From: Zasmidium citrigriseum
Taxonomy: Eukaryota > Ascomycota > Dothideomycetes > Mycosphaerellales > Mycosphaerellaceae
Assembly: GCA_002786025.1 (NCBI GenBank)
Contig: NHNW01000007.1
Location: 186,001-250,000, forward strand
Reading direction: 5' to 3'
Length of the DNA: 64,000 bases
Shown here: piece by piece, positions 10,639 to 20,618 of the stretch
Numbering within the stretch: the stretch's first letter is position 1
How the letters are laid out: the number at the start of each line of letters is the position of its first letter
The notes under the pieces: model-generated
Databases searched by the model: none
The model's input: the letters and a program-made list of their open reading frames with translations, nothing else
Told to the model about the DNA's origin: nothing
Translations under genes and position numbers: made by a program

Positions 10639-12636
10639 GGAAGCGCATGCAAAGCAGTGGGCCGGCGTTGTGGCGAAATGAATGATACCTGTTGGATGAG
10701 GTGGCAGCGGGGATATACTGACCTCAAAGACAGACATGTGATAACCGGAGTTCCGTGTGCTGCGGGATCGTGTCTATCGATTGGTACGGGGTTGGGTCGT
10801 TGGCTTGCCTGCTGCTAACGGCCTGAGATAGACCGAAGAAATGAACGTCAAGATTCCAACCTTTCTCCCGACAGTTCGAGCCGGACCAGCTTTTCCACGC
10901 CCTGTGCCACCACGTAGCCATCCCCAGCTGCAGTCCCAAGCGGTGGCCATGATGTGGAGATTCCTGCCCACAGAAGGCGTAGCACAGCGTCCGGATGATG
11001 AGGGCGTGGAGCGTTTGGAGCCTATCTCGTGTCTGCTCGTGGAGCACGTCAGCGTTTGACAGGACGCAGAGTTCTCTATATTCTGTTGTCGTCGACACTT
11101 GAAGGATCCTGCTGTGGCTCGTACAGGACGTCTTCAAGTATTGATACACTGCCTGCAATACGAGAGTCTTCTCTTGACGATGGTGAGTTCAAGATTGTGG
11201 TTGCTGACGCCTCTTTCAAAGGTACAGATGGTCTCGCCAACGTGCCTGCATGTGGACACTCCAATTGCAGCGATTGGCGCGTCCCTCTGAATGGCGGTGA
11301 GAGTGAAGGGAACCAGCCAACAGCAACTGGAGCTCGAGCTCGAGCTGTGCGGTTGGCGGCATCGGAATGTACTTTTCAGCATGGCGGTTTGCCGTCTCCG
11401 GTTCTCTCCATGTCAACGATGTCGATGTCGTGCAGAGCGCAAAGATAGCCCATGTGGATCTGCGTTCGCAGAGGCTCGTGGCCGTTCGAGAGCAAAGCAG
11501 AAGCATGCCGATGTCGACGTCGCCAGGATCCGCGAGCTGACGCTCTCGACGATGGCAAAGAGTGGTAGGTACATGGTACAGCGCGAGTACAATGCTTGGG
11601 TCCCAGATGCGACGCTGCTGATCACGAACGATGGACTGGTGGCGGACGAGCGCAGAGAATGGGGATGAACCCAGCTCTATATCGTCCGACGCCTGCCGTG
11701 AAGGAGCCAGATCGCTGTCGCTGACCTCCGCGATGAACTGCACCCGCCCGACCCACCACGCGCTTGACTGCCGTGAAGTCGTCGTGATGGCGCTGTGAGG
11801 GCGGAGTTTCTCGCAGCATCACGGCCTGCAGGCGTGACAGGCTTGCCCGCCTATGCGCGGCCTGTGCAACCCACGCGCGCAGCAGAGGACGTCGGAGGGT
11901 GGGAAAAAGATCGTTAACCGACTCGACGTTACGCTCTCCGGGCTTGGGCGAGCTGCAGCAGCTGCAGCGCACCCACGCTCGTGCAGGCGGTCGTAACCTA
12001 TTGCGGGTAGGCAGAGGCGCTTGTCGGCAGCGTGCGAAAGAAAAGAGAGGCCTCCCTCGCGCACCCCCAGCTTTTGGGCTCTGATGTCTCACGGCTTGCT
12101 GCCCATCCCCCTACGCAACATCGTCGCCGGCTGAGCCTCCGTCGGGCGCCTTCGGCCAGAGCGGGACCGTCGTCTATTCAAGAATCAGCAGCTCGCCGCC
12201 GCGCTGCAGCGTGTCGTCTGGGAGCCTGCATCGCTGCATCGTGAGGTGTGTGCGAGTGGTTGTTGCATGCGCACCGGTGAGACGGCAGCACGTTGTGAGT
12301 GGCTCGGCACAAACAGTCATCCGTTTGCTGTCTGCCGCCTGCCTCGACGAACGTTGACGACAATGCCCCTCCGCCACGCCCACCCGAGACATCGACATCA
12401 CACAACCACCGCAACAGTCATGATGAATGGAAGCACCCCAAGCCTCGCAGCCTTGATCATCGTCGCCCGCCGGTAGCCCTCCCTCGCACCGCCCACCGCG
12501 CCAGCCTCGGCTCGCTTAGCGGCCTCACCCGCCGCCGTCGCTACCCCAGGCCCAAGGATTGACGATTGACGATTGACGACCGCTCGGTCCAGTCTGTGAG
12601 CCAGCCTCAAGACCGCAAGGCTGCGCCGCCAAAGAG
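10639..12636. other. Long gene-free stretch (2 kb) before a disordered protein gene
   Basis: Only short overlapping frames on both strands occur here, none with recognisable protein text. GC is high, with GC-rich and CTCGAGCTC/GCTGCAG low-complexity patches around 11.32-11.35 kb and 11.95 kb. It probably contains the ArgRS terminator and a long promoter and 5' leader (possibly with upstream ORFs) for the gene at 12637. Confidence 0.4.
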
Positions 12637-14589
12637 ATGCCTCAGGACAAGGCCCAGCCGGCGCAGGTCGAAGACTACGACAGCGACGAGAGCCGCGTCG
12701 TGCCCGAGACCGTCGTCCAGGCATCGCAAACCGGCCGCTCCTCAGCCCGCAACCTGAAACCCACGGAACGCTCCTCCCAGCGACGAGATGCGGCCAGCGA
12801 CTCGGGGTACTCGTCGCACGCCAGCGCGCCGCTCGCCAGCAAATCCCCTGCCCCTGCGCCAGCCGTGACTGCAGCGCAGTCATCTTCGCGACAGCCACAG
12901 AGTCCCGTCAAAACGAAGCCCATCATCCACCGCGTCGACAGCGCCAGAAGCACGCAACGATCGAATACGGTCTCAACTTCGGCCTCCAGATGTCCCAAAG
13001 GCGATCCTAACTGTCGAGATCCAGACTGCCATTCCAAGCGCAACCCGGAGCGACGTCATACTTTTTACCAACCAGCGCAGCAACCACAGCCGCAACACTA
13101 CTCTACAGCCCAGTATCAATCAGTACCTCAGTATCAGTACGCTCAACCTCAAATGAGCGCCTCTCAGGCTATGCCTCCGCCACCGCGGCCGCGATCTGGA
13201 TCCCACTCACGACCGAGGCCGCTCAGCATCAACGCATCGTATGCATACGATGCTTCCCGTCCAGGACCTCCACTCTCTGCGTCTGCGTGGTACGGATACA
13301 ACTATCCTCCACAAGCGCAGCAATATCAACTCGGGACGACACCGCCGACGCAAGTGGCTACATATCCTCCGCAGTCACCTGTTCAACAGTCACCAGCTTC
13401 GCCAGCGAACGCAACCTACCCAGGTTTTCCAGGCTACACTGGCAGTTTCTCTGCACGACACATGAATCCTACCGTTCCTGGTCTGGAATCATTCAAGCCC
13501 TCGACTGGTGGTCTCACACGAACATACTCGGCAAGGCAGCCGAACGAACGCTCCACAATGCCAGGCAGATACCCAGACCCAGAATCCACCGAATCAGAGT
13601 CTGAATCGGCATCTTCGGAGAGCGAATACTCAGAATCAGAAGACGAAGATCCTCGCAGACGACGGCGCCAATCTTATCAAGATCCTCGACCACAGGAGAG
13701 GCGGACTGCCATAGTCCCACACCCTCGACGCCCTTCGGTCAGCAAGAAGTACTATACTGAGACATCGGTGCCGACGACGAGTAAAACTCGACGAGAGTCT
13801 TACGTGCGCCCGCAGGAGACATTAGTACGACGTACACCTCGCTCGGAGACCGGACTTGACTACCCATCGTCATCTGACATCAACGATTCGGATAGGACGC
13901 AACGTGCAGTAGTCGATCGTAGCCTCAATCGTCGGAGCACGTTGTCGTCTTCCCAAAGCAGTCGTCGACCGTCTGTGTCGACGACGGCATCATCCGGACG
14001 AACTAAAGCCACGTCACTGTCGAGTATGACCGACTACTCCCGCGTGATCATTGAGAGTCCATCTGGCCGGCGAAGTGCCTATCTATCCAAGGAAGATCAA
14101 TCAAGACTTATACGGCAACTCCAACAGCAGAGACTCGATGACAAGCGCGAACAGCACCGCATGGCCGAGGAAAAGGTCGCCGCCTACCAACGAAACATGT
14201 CCGGCGGCGAACCCTACGAACTCACCGCCGAAAATGTCAAAGCCCAGAACCGCAAGAGTGGCTCTCACTCTCACTCTCACGTCTCTCGTGGGAAGAGCAG
14301 CAATCACTCCGGTTCCAAGACTTCACGTTCCGACGGCATCAAGATCAAGAGTGGCGACACTGTCCTCCATGTCTATGGCGACGCAAAGATTGAGATGCGT
14401 CCGAGTGAGGATGGTGGTGCGCCGCAGCTTGTGATTGCCAGCTCTTCTGGGAGGGATAGTGCCTACCAAGGCAGCTCGAATTCGAAGAGCTCGGGCAGTC
14501 GCATGGGCCGGTCGAGGGTCTCGAGACGAGACAAGCCGATCCGTGAGGAGGTTCTTTATGATGAGGGAGGCTATGAGATCGGGAACTGA
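12637..14589 (+). CDS. Large intrinsically disordered fungal protein, function unknown
   Basis: A single 650-residue frame with ATG at 12637. The protein is mostly low complexity: Ser/Arg/Pro/Gln-rich, with a Tyr/Gln/Pro-rich block at about 145-300, an acidic ESTESESESASSESEYSES-type block near 320-345 and many Arg-Arg-X-Ser sites that could be phosphorylated. Two more ordered spots are a short Cys/His cluster (CPKGDPNCRDPDCHSKRN, about 124-141), which might bind a metal, and a C-terminal third with a helical charged segment (LSKEDQSRLIRQLQQQRL) followed by a strand-rich GDTVLHVYGDAKIEMRP stretch. It ends in an acidic tail. No known domain was recognised. It looks like a real, lineage-specific gene because the frame is long and the ends are ordered. 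Confidence 0.7.
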   Translation: MPQDKAQPAQVEDYDSDESRVVPETVVQASQTGRSSARNLKPTERSSQRRDAASDSGYSSHASAPLASKSPAPAPAVTAAQSSSRQPQSPVKTKPIIHRVDSARSTQRSNTVSTSASRCPKGDPNCRDPDCHSKRNPERRHTFYQPAQQPQPQHYSTAQYQSVPQYQYAQPQMSASQAMPPPPRPRSGSHSRPRPLSINASYAYDASRPGPPLSASAWYGYNYPPQAQQYQLGTTPPTQVATYPPQSPVQQSPASPANATYPGFPGYTGSFSARHMNPTVPGLESFKPSTGGLTRTYSARQPNERSTMPGRYPDPESTESESESASSESEYSESEDEDPRRRRRQSYQDPRPQERRTAIVPHPRRPSVSKKYYTETSVPTTSKTRRESYVRPQETLVRRTPRSETGLDYPSSSDINDSDRTQRAVVDRSLNRRSTLSSSQSSRRPSVSTTASSGRTKATSLSSMTDYSRVIIESPSGRRSAYLSKEDQSRLIRQLQQQRLDDKREQHRMAEEKVAAYQRNMSGGEPYELTAENVKAQNRKSGSHSHSHVSRGKSSNHSGSKTSRSDGIKIKSGDTVLHVYGDAKIEMRPSEDGGAPQLVIASSSGRDSAYQGSSNSKSSGSRMGRSRVSRRDKPIREEVLYDEGGYEIGN

Positions 14590-15905
14590 TGGCCCGGCCT
14601 CCCCTCACGAATGACGATCGTACACCTATATCACGACGCGGGATCTCGAAGATCATACCACATGCAACCATCATCACTACATCACTCACATCTACTCACA
14701 ACCATCATCCGCGATTTTCTGGATCCCATCTGAGCGTTCGAAGCGATAGCATCTACACTTCCTTCCCTTCATCACGAAATCTGGATACCCGAACAACGGC
14801 AGCATGACATCGCTGCCGACACGAACATGACGAAATCTCTATCTGCTTTTCGGTCCAGCTCCTCAAAACCCATCAGACCGCTGTGCGGCAGAGAACCGGA
14901 TAGGGGCAAAGGATTTGAAGCAAGCAGGAGGGGACTCTTACATGTTGAATGCGCTCGAATGGGTCGTTCCAAAAAAGTTTTCTGTCTTGATCTTTTGTTT
15001 GACGAGCGAATGACTGAGCGAGCGATGATATTTAGCGACAGGCCTGAGATATCGGGAGCAGGGCCTGGATTTTCTGTCTCTTGTGTCTGTTTTGCGTTGT
15101 TAGCTATACCCCCTATATGTTCGGATCTTTTTGTTACTCTTTTGCATGCATGCTACGAGACGAGGGATGAGACGAGAATGCTGGCTGCTACTGTAATGGC
15201 AGGAGGATCGATGGGATCGAATGAATGCTATGAGAAGACTGACTGTATGAATTACCTGCTGGGAACAATACGCACACGGAAGAGTGACGGAACAACAGCT
15301 ATCGATACATGTCAAGAACGAAGCGAGTTTTGATCTTCTGCCAGAGTGTGAGAAAGACAGGCGAGCAATCAAACAACCACTGCTATGGGTGCAAGTACTA
15401 CGACTTCATTCTTGATCTCAACTCTTCATACACAAGTCGCTATACAATCTCTACGACGCCATCCCATCCCAGCCCATGATCCTGCAAATCCTGGTACCGT
15501 TCCTTCCCAAACGCCTTCAAATGCCGTCGACGACACAGAGATTTCTTTTCATCCATCATACCATTCCATAATCATCAACAGTTGGGCTCCCAAGGAAGAC
15601 TTGACTTTCCTCGGTCCGACTGCAGTAGACGCCCTTGCTGCCCAAGCCGGCCAAAAGCCAAGCGCCATCATCAATTTTTCCATCATCGTCGAAGCCCAAA
15701 CAACCAGTTCTGTTCCAGTCTGGCGTCTTTCATCGTTCACTCTCCACCATCAAGTCGTCATTGGTCTCGCTGTTCTCCTTCAACATGCACGACGACGTGG
15801 CACCCTGCGCCTCCAGAGTCATCGTGCACGAGTGAAGCAACAGAGAACAGCCCCCAAACATCACATCAACCCGCATGGAGCTTACGCAGATTCAGCATCG
15901 CTCAA
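14590..15905. other. Convergent 3' region, 1.3 kb without a supported gene
   Basis: The flanking genes converge. A 168-codon frame at 14827-15333 has no ordered protein features and runs through T-rich text typical of UTRs. It was not accepted. Confidence 0.4.
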
Positions 15906-17270
15906 TCACTCGAGATCGCTATCAGTTCCACCACGTCGGTAGCCACCTCCCCGAGCATTTGGCTTCTTGCGGGGCGACGACTGCCTGCTCTTGCTGGCGC
16001 GGGTCGCGTGGCCATAGTCCGACGAGTAGCGAGGGTTCTCGCTGGCGCGGGGCCGGTATTCGTCGTAGTAGCTTGAGGTGCGTTGCGAGGTCGATTGGGT
16101 GTATGCCGTGCTAAGGATCTCGGATTCGGGCCCGTCGTTGTAGGAGAAGTCGCGCTTCTTTGGGGAGGCGGAGCGTGAGGAGGCGCGGTCGCGGCGGTGT
16201 TTCTGGGGGGATGGCTGCTTGGAGGGGCTGCCGCTCTTGCGGGCGGCGGTAGGTGGTGGTGGGATGCGGGTGTTCTCGCGGGCGAGGGCTGCTGCGGCTT
16301 CTTCTGCTTCGCGCTTCCAGCGACGCTCCATCTTCGCCGCCTCCTCTCGTGCCTTTCGCTCGGCTCGCTCCTTTTCCTTCTGCTTGTTGTCTTTGGGTTT
16401 GGAGAGCATTGGCTGAGAGGAGTTGTCGGTAACGACGGACTCGGTCATGACATCGGATCGATCGGTGTTGGTGTAGTCGAAGTGACTGCCATCTGCCACA
16501 CGATTGAGACCACCAACGCGAGCTGGCTTCTCCTTCTTGTAGGCACGAATATCGCGGTCCCGGTAGCGCTTCGAGTGATGACCATTGTCGTAGTCAGGCT
16601 CTGTTCTCAGCTCAGTCATCTCGTCCGACACCACCGTCTGCGAAGCCAGAGTCTCGGTGAAGTCGTCACTGTAAGTGACACTGTGCGTCTTGGCCCAGCC
16701 TCTCTTGCCCAGAATACCCTTGCGACCCTTCTCGTCTTTGCTGACAACCGAACGAGCCATGTTCTTCTGCCATGCGAAACGTTGACTTCCATAGATGGAC
16801 TTGCCTCCACCCAGCTTCGTGCTCTTGGTAGCATTACTCAAAGTCTTGCCATCAGGACCCTTTCGACGCAACACGGTGGATTTGTAGTCGTCCCAATCTC
16901 CTTCTCGGAATTGAAAGCCGCCATTCTTTGCCCAGAAAAAGAACCACAGAGATGCCAACACCATGGCCGCGCCCAGGATGGCGAACAGAGCGAAGAAACC
17001 CTTGTTGTTGAAAGAGTCTGGAGACTTTGTGCCTTGCCCGTGAACGAAGGTCGACGCGGCACGCTTTGCCATGGTCTTGGTTCCCAGATCGTGCGCTTCC
17101 ATCGGCGAGAGAGCGGGAGTAGGAGCGGCATCGCGGCCAAAGAGTTTGGCGGCGTCGGCATCGCGGATGTCGAGTTCGAGAGAGGATGTGTAGATGTCGG
17201 GAATCGGCTCCGTGCTCTTGAGTGTTCTCGGGGCGTATAAGAAGCCCAGAACAGGCGGCACGGGAGCCAT
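15906..17270 (-). CDS. Single-pass membrane protein with long charged tail, function unknown
   Basis: A 454-residue minus-strand frame with ATG at 17270. The N-terminal ~90 residues are polar; one clear transmembrane segment follows (about 91-115, GFFALFAILGAAMVLASLWF), with no cleavable signal peptide before it. The rest is a basic, disordered tail with a helical charged stretch rich in Lys, Arg, Glu and Ala (KQKEKERAERKAREEAAKME, about 300-320) likely to form a coiled coil, and an RS/SP-rich end. Such architecture is common in fungal proteins of unknown role at endomembranes. No enzyme motif is visible. A long plus-strand frame antisense to this gene is a shadow. Confidence 0.65.
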   Translation of the reverse strand: MAPVPPVLGFLYAPRTLKSTEPIPDIYTSSLELDIRDADAAKLFGRDAAPTPALSPMEAHDLGTKTMAKRAASTFVHGQGTKSPDSFNNKGFFALFAILGAAMVLASLWFFFWAKNGGFQFREGDWDDYKSTVLRRKGPDGKTLSNATKSTKLGGGKSIYGSQRFAWQKNMARSVVSKDEKGRKGILGKRGWAKTHSVTYSDDFTETLASQTVVSDEMTELRTEPDYDNGHHSKRYRDRDIRAYKKEKPARVGGLNRVADGSHFDYTNTDRSDVMTESVVTDNSSQPMLSKPKDNKQKEKERAERKAREEAAKMERRWKREAEEAAAALARENTRIPPPPTAARKSGSPSKQPSPQKHRRDRASSRSASPKKRDFSYNDGPESEILSTAYTQSTSQRTSSYYDEYRPRASENPRYSSDYGHATRASKSRQSSPRKKPNARGGGYRRGGTDSDLE

Positions 17271-18340
17271 AGTCGTTGCGAGCTGCCGGCCGAAGCCTCA
17301 GCGAGCTCCCGGTGGTGTCGCGGTCAGTGATGGGGGCGTTTTCGTGCGGTCGACGGCGATAACAGCACTATGCGATATTTCAGTCGGAGCGTAATGATTG
17401 AAATGGGCGTGGATGACTTTCCTTACACGCGGGCGAGGAATGCGGCGGGTTTTGGTGGGTGCTTCGCTGTGGTGGTGGTGGTGGTGGTGGCTGGACCTTC
17501 CCCAGCCATTTGTTTACGCTGCGTCATGAATCCCTGCAACCGTTGCCAGGGTCTCTTTTCTGCCTTAGGCCAGAAATCACAATTCACTCACTCACAAACT
17601 GCACACTTGCAATACATCCCATTTAATAAGAACACTCGCAACCATTAAGCCCCCTCTTACCTTGATCACCGCAATCCCGCATGTCTGAGGAGTAACCTAC
17701 AGAATTCATCAAGCCAGCGGCCAAGCTCTTGCCGTTCGAGCTCGGCCAATGCAAAACTTCATCGGAAGACAGTGCCATATAGGTGGACAGAACTAGATCA
17801 CTGTCTTGGTGAGGTGCTTTGTGCTCGATGTCGCCAGCAGACAAGGCGTCTGAAAGCATCCCCGTAGCTGGCAGACCATCAGCGAATATGGTAGTCGTAG
17901 GTAGGGTGATGCAGGAGTTTTGAGCTTCTGCAAAGTGCTATGAGCCAGGATTTACTTCCTCATTGATGGCCGGAAAGTCGAAAATTGAGGTTTCCGGTCG
18001 TTCTGATGCGCCATTGATGAGTCCAGTGGGCGGAGCAGATGGTAGTGTCGTCTCGTGGAATTAGTTAAGGTTTTGATTAACGTTTTGATGAGTAAGGTCA
18101 GACGAGCCACTAAAGATCCGGTGCCGATATTCCAGCTTGGAAGCTCTCCTGGAGTTTCCTGGAGCCTTCGAAATACGAAGCCGCATTCCCACGACCCGCA
18201 TCACGTTCCACAATGGCCCTATAGCTGCTTCCGATCGAATCCTTTCCCCTTTGTCAGAAATCCTCACCTCGAGCCATGCGCCGGCGAAGAGCGCCGAGTG
18301 AAAGCACCGCTGGCATCGCAACTCCAGGACCTCGAGAACC
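17271..18340. other. Divergent promoter region with a (GGT)7 microsatellite
   Basis: About 1.07 kb between a minus-strand gene and a plus-strand gene. A perfect GTG/GGT run occupies 17469-17490. No coding frame or RNA gene was recognised. Confidence 0.45.
17469..17490. repeat. (GGT)n trinucleotide microsatellite
   Basis: Seven consecutive GGT units are read directly in the sequence, in the divergent promoter region. Confidence 0.9.
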
Positions 18341-20230
18341 ATGCTAGTCTCCGCTGTCTCGATTCACAACCGCGTCACCCAGCTGGCCCTCGCTGCGGTA
18401 TGCCTGATCGTTGTGGGCTGGTTCTTCCTACCGGCATCTTTCGACCTTTCAGAACACCTCAGCGTTCCGCATTTGGGCTCGCCTCTGTCTTCGACACCCA
18501 AGATCACCGTGCCGCCGAAGCAGAACCACCCGATCGACCAACTCATCCTGCGAGCGAATGGGGACTTCCGAACGCTGGTGAACAAAGAGACTAGGAATCT
18601 ACACGATGCGGCGAAAGCATATCGAAATCGAAGAGGGCGCCAGCCGCCCCCGGGTTTCGATCAGTGGTTTGCCTTTGCTGCAAATCACTCTGCGCTTATT
18701 GTCGAGGACTTCTTCGACCGCATCTACGATGACCTGAATCCATTCTGGGGGATACCCGCGAAGGACATACGCGAGCAGGCAAACGAGTTCGTACACAGGA
18801 TATCTGTGAGGAACGGGAATGCTACAGGCAGGACTGATGTTCCGAGGGAAGAGCGTCCGTGGGTCGGCCTGTGGGAAGACATGATCCAGAGCGTGGCGGC
18901 ATATCTTCCAGACATCGATGTTGCGATCAACGTCATGGACGAGAGTCGGATCGTGGTGCCATGGGAGAAGATCAACGAGTACATGGCAAAGGGGGCAGAG
19001 AGCAGGAAGGAGGTGGACGTTGACAAGCTGAAGACGGGGTTTCAGGACTTGAAGGCACACCTGAAAGAGCTTGATGAGAATCCACCGCCGCATTTTGACC
19101 CTGTCTGGGAGGGTATTGGGCCGTACTGGCCTAAAGCCCTTGTAGGCTGCCATCCAGATAGCCCAGCGCGAAAAGCTGAGATCGAGGAGGACTTCACCAA
19201 ACCTCCGCCGCTCACCACCGGCTTCCCAGCCCACTCGCACGAGGGCTACGTTCAAAACTGGACGTATGCCTCATCACCTTGCGACCATCCCAACCTACAA
19301 GGTCTTCATGGCACCTTCGTCGAACCGATCTCAATCTCGAACACGAAGACGCTCATTCCACTTTTCGGGGGCTCAAAGTTACCTATGAATAATGAAATAT
19401 TGCTTCCTCCGGCAATGTACTGGACGGACGATCCATTTTACTCCGGCGGAAGTTCGCACGGAGATCCCTGGGAACAAAAGAAGGATCAGCTCATTTGGCG
19501 CGGCTCTGCCAGTGGAGGGAGGAACAAGGCAGAGACCTGGGCTCGATTTCAACGACATCGATTTGTATCAATGATTAACGCCACCAGCATCAAGCAGCTC
19601 GAGCTTCATCCGGGAACTCGGGCACCTAATTTTGTAATACCGGACAACCACACCTACGACTTGGCTGTACATGCCCCTGGAGCTGGCCAAACCGCCCTCA
19701 GCGATTGGGTCTCGACATGGTCAGATGCAGCTGTGGTTCACCTTCTCTGCTTCCCTGACACAGATCCGCCGCGTTGCCCCTATAACGACGCCTACTTCTA
19801 CGTGGCGAAGTCCATGCCCATGGCAGAGCAGTACGCCTACAAATACCTCCCAGACATCGACGGCAACTCCTTCAGCGGCCGCTATCGAGGTTTCCTAGGG
19901 AGCACCTCATTACCTCTCAAGGCCACGATCTACAAAGAGTGGCACGATGATCGCTTGATCCCCTGGAAGCATTTCGTGCCCATGGACAACACCTTTATCG
20001 ATGTGTATGGTATCATGGAGTACTTTGTGGGGAACAAGCAGCTAGGCTTGGAGGGCCATGACGATGTTGCGAGGAACATTGCCTTGGATGGCAAGACGTG
20101 GGCGGAGAAGGTGCTGAGGAAGGAGGATATGTCAGTCTACGTGCTTAGACTGCTGCTGGAGTACGCCCGGCTGTGTGATGACGACCGGGAAATGATGGGC
20201 TGGGCTGAGAGTGAGAGCGGCGTAGGCTAA
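18341..20230 (+). CDS. CAP10-domain glycosyltransferase (GT90), type II membrane protein
   Basis: An intronless frame of 629 residues. A short N-terminal cytoplasmic part is followed by a signal anchor (about 12-31, VTQLALAAVCLIVVGWFFL), giving type II Golgi/ER topology. The luminal half holds the CAP10/LPS-modification domain: WTYASSPCDHPNLQGLHG, LPPAMYWTDDPFYSG, LIWRGSASGGRN (the family's WRG-S core), and KATIYKEWHDDRLIPWKHFV. Members of GT90 transfer xylose or related sugars onto glycans, as in Cryptococcus Cap10 and Cxt1. The real donor and acceptor cannot be told from sequence. Length matches other ascomycete members (600-700). The final 200 bases turn strongly G-rich on the coding strand after a C-rich stretch. 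Confidence 0.88.
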   Translation: MLVSAVSIHNRVTQLALAAVCLIVVGWFFLPASFDLSEHLSVPHLGSPLSSTPKITVPPKQNHPIDQLILRANGDFRTLVNKETRNLHDAAKAYRNRRGRQPPPGFDQWFAFAANHSALIVEDFFDRIYDDLNPFWGIPAKDIREQANEFVHRISVRNGNATGRTDVPREERPWVGLWEDMIQSVAAYLPDIDVAINVMDESRIVVPWEKINEYMAKGAESRKEVDVDKLKTGFQDLKAHLKELDENPPPHFDPVWEGIGPYWPKALVGCHPDSPARKAEIEEDFTKPPPLTTGFPAHSHEGYVQNWTYASSPCDHPNLQGLHGTFVEPISISNTKTLIPLFGGSKLPMNNEILLPPAMYWTDDPFYSGGSSHGDPWEQKKDQLIWRGSASGGRNKAETWARFQRHRFVSMINATSIKQLELHPGTRAPNFVIPDNHTYDLAVHAPGAGQTALSDWVSTWSDAAVVHLLCFPDTDPPRCPYNDAYFYVAKSMPMAEQYAYKYLPDIDGNSFSGRYRGFLGSTSLPLKATIYKEWHDDRLIPWKHFVPMDNTFIDVYGIMEYFVGNKQLGLEGHDDVARNIALDGKTWAEKVLRKEDMSVYVLRLLLEYARLCDDDREMMGWAESESGVG

Positions 20231-20618
20231 GATTTCTAGAATTCGTGTTGCAATCAATGTTGTGTTCCTGGCCTACTCAACGAATAGACTATCCTACACC
20301 CGCACGTTCGGGAAGGCAATCGACTATCGGATGATATTGCAAGGAATATGCCGCGGATATCAGACATTGCGCATATATGATGCCCAATTTCAGGGACATC
20401 CATTAGCGCGCCGCCTTCGAGACTCAATGAGAAGTCGTAGAAATGCTCACGTCAAAGCTTACCCTGTTGTTGGCATCTCATCAGAGCCAAGGAGGAGGTG
20501 TAGGTCAGAATCTGGGTCGGCCGCTTTCTCGGCCGCACCTCCGCGTTGCACGTCAACCTCAGGCGACTGGGGATCTTCTGTTTCTCCCCAACTTGAATGC
20601 GCCCAGACATCCGCAAAC
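20231..20618. other. Short intergenic region; frame open upstream of the YL1 start
   Basis: The reading frame of the next gene stays open through this gap, with an in-frame ATG at 20331. That would add 96 low-complexity, non-conserved residues, so it is treated as leader rather than coding. Confidence 0.5.

Noticed and set aside
11216..11743. Minus-strand frame of about 175 codons in the large gap
   Set aside because: No recognisable domain, and equally long frames exist on the other strand in GC-rich text.
14827..15333. Plus-strand frame of 168 codons
   Set aside because: Composition is irregular and it lies in a convergent 3' region; read as UTR.
16197..17240. Long plus-strand frame (347 codons) antisense to the membrane protein gene
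   Set aside because: It mirrors codon structure of the minus-strand gene, lacks ordered features, and the minus strand has a proper ATG, a membrane helix and a charged coil.
20331..20618. Upstream in-frame extension of Swc2
   Set aside because: The added residues are not conserved-looking, and the acidic MSDDDD start is typical of the family.
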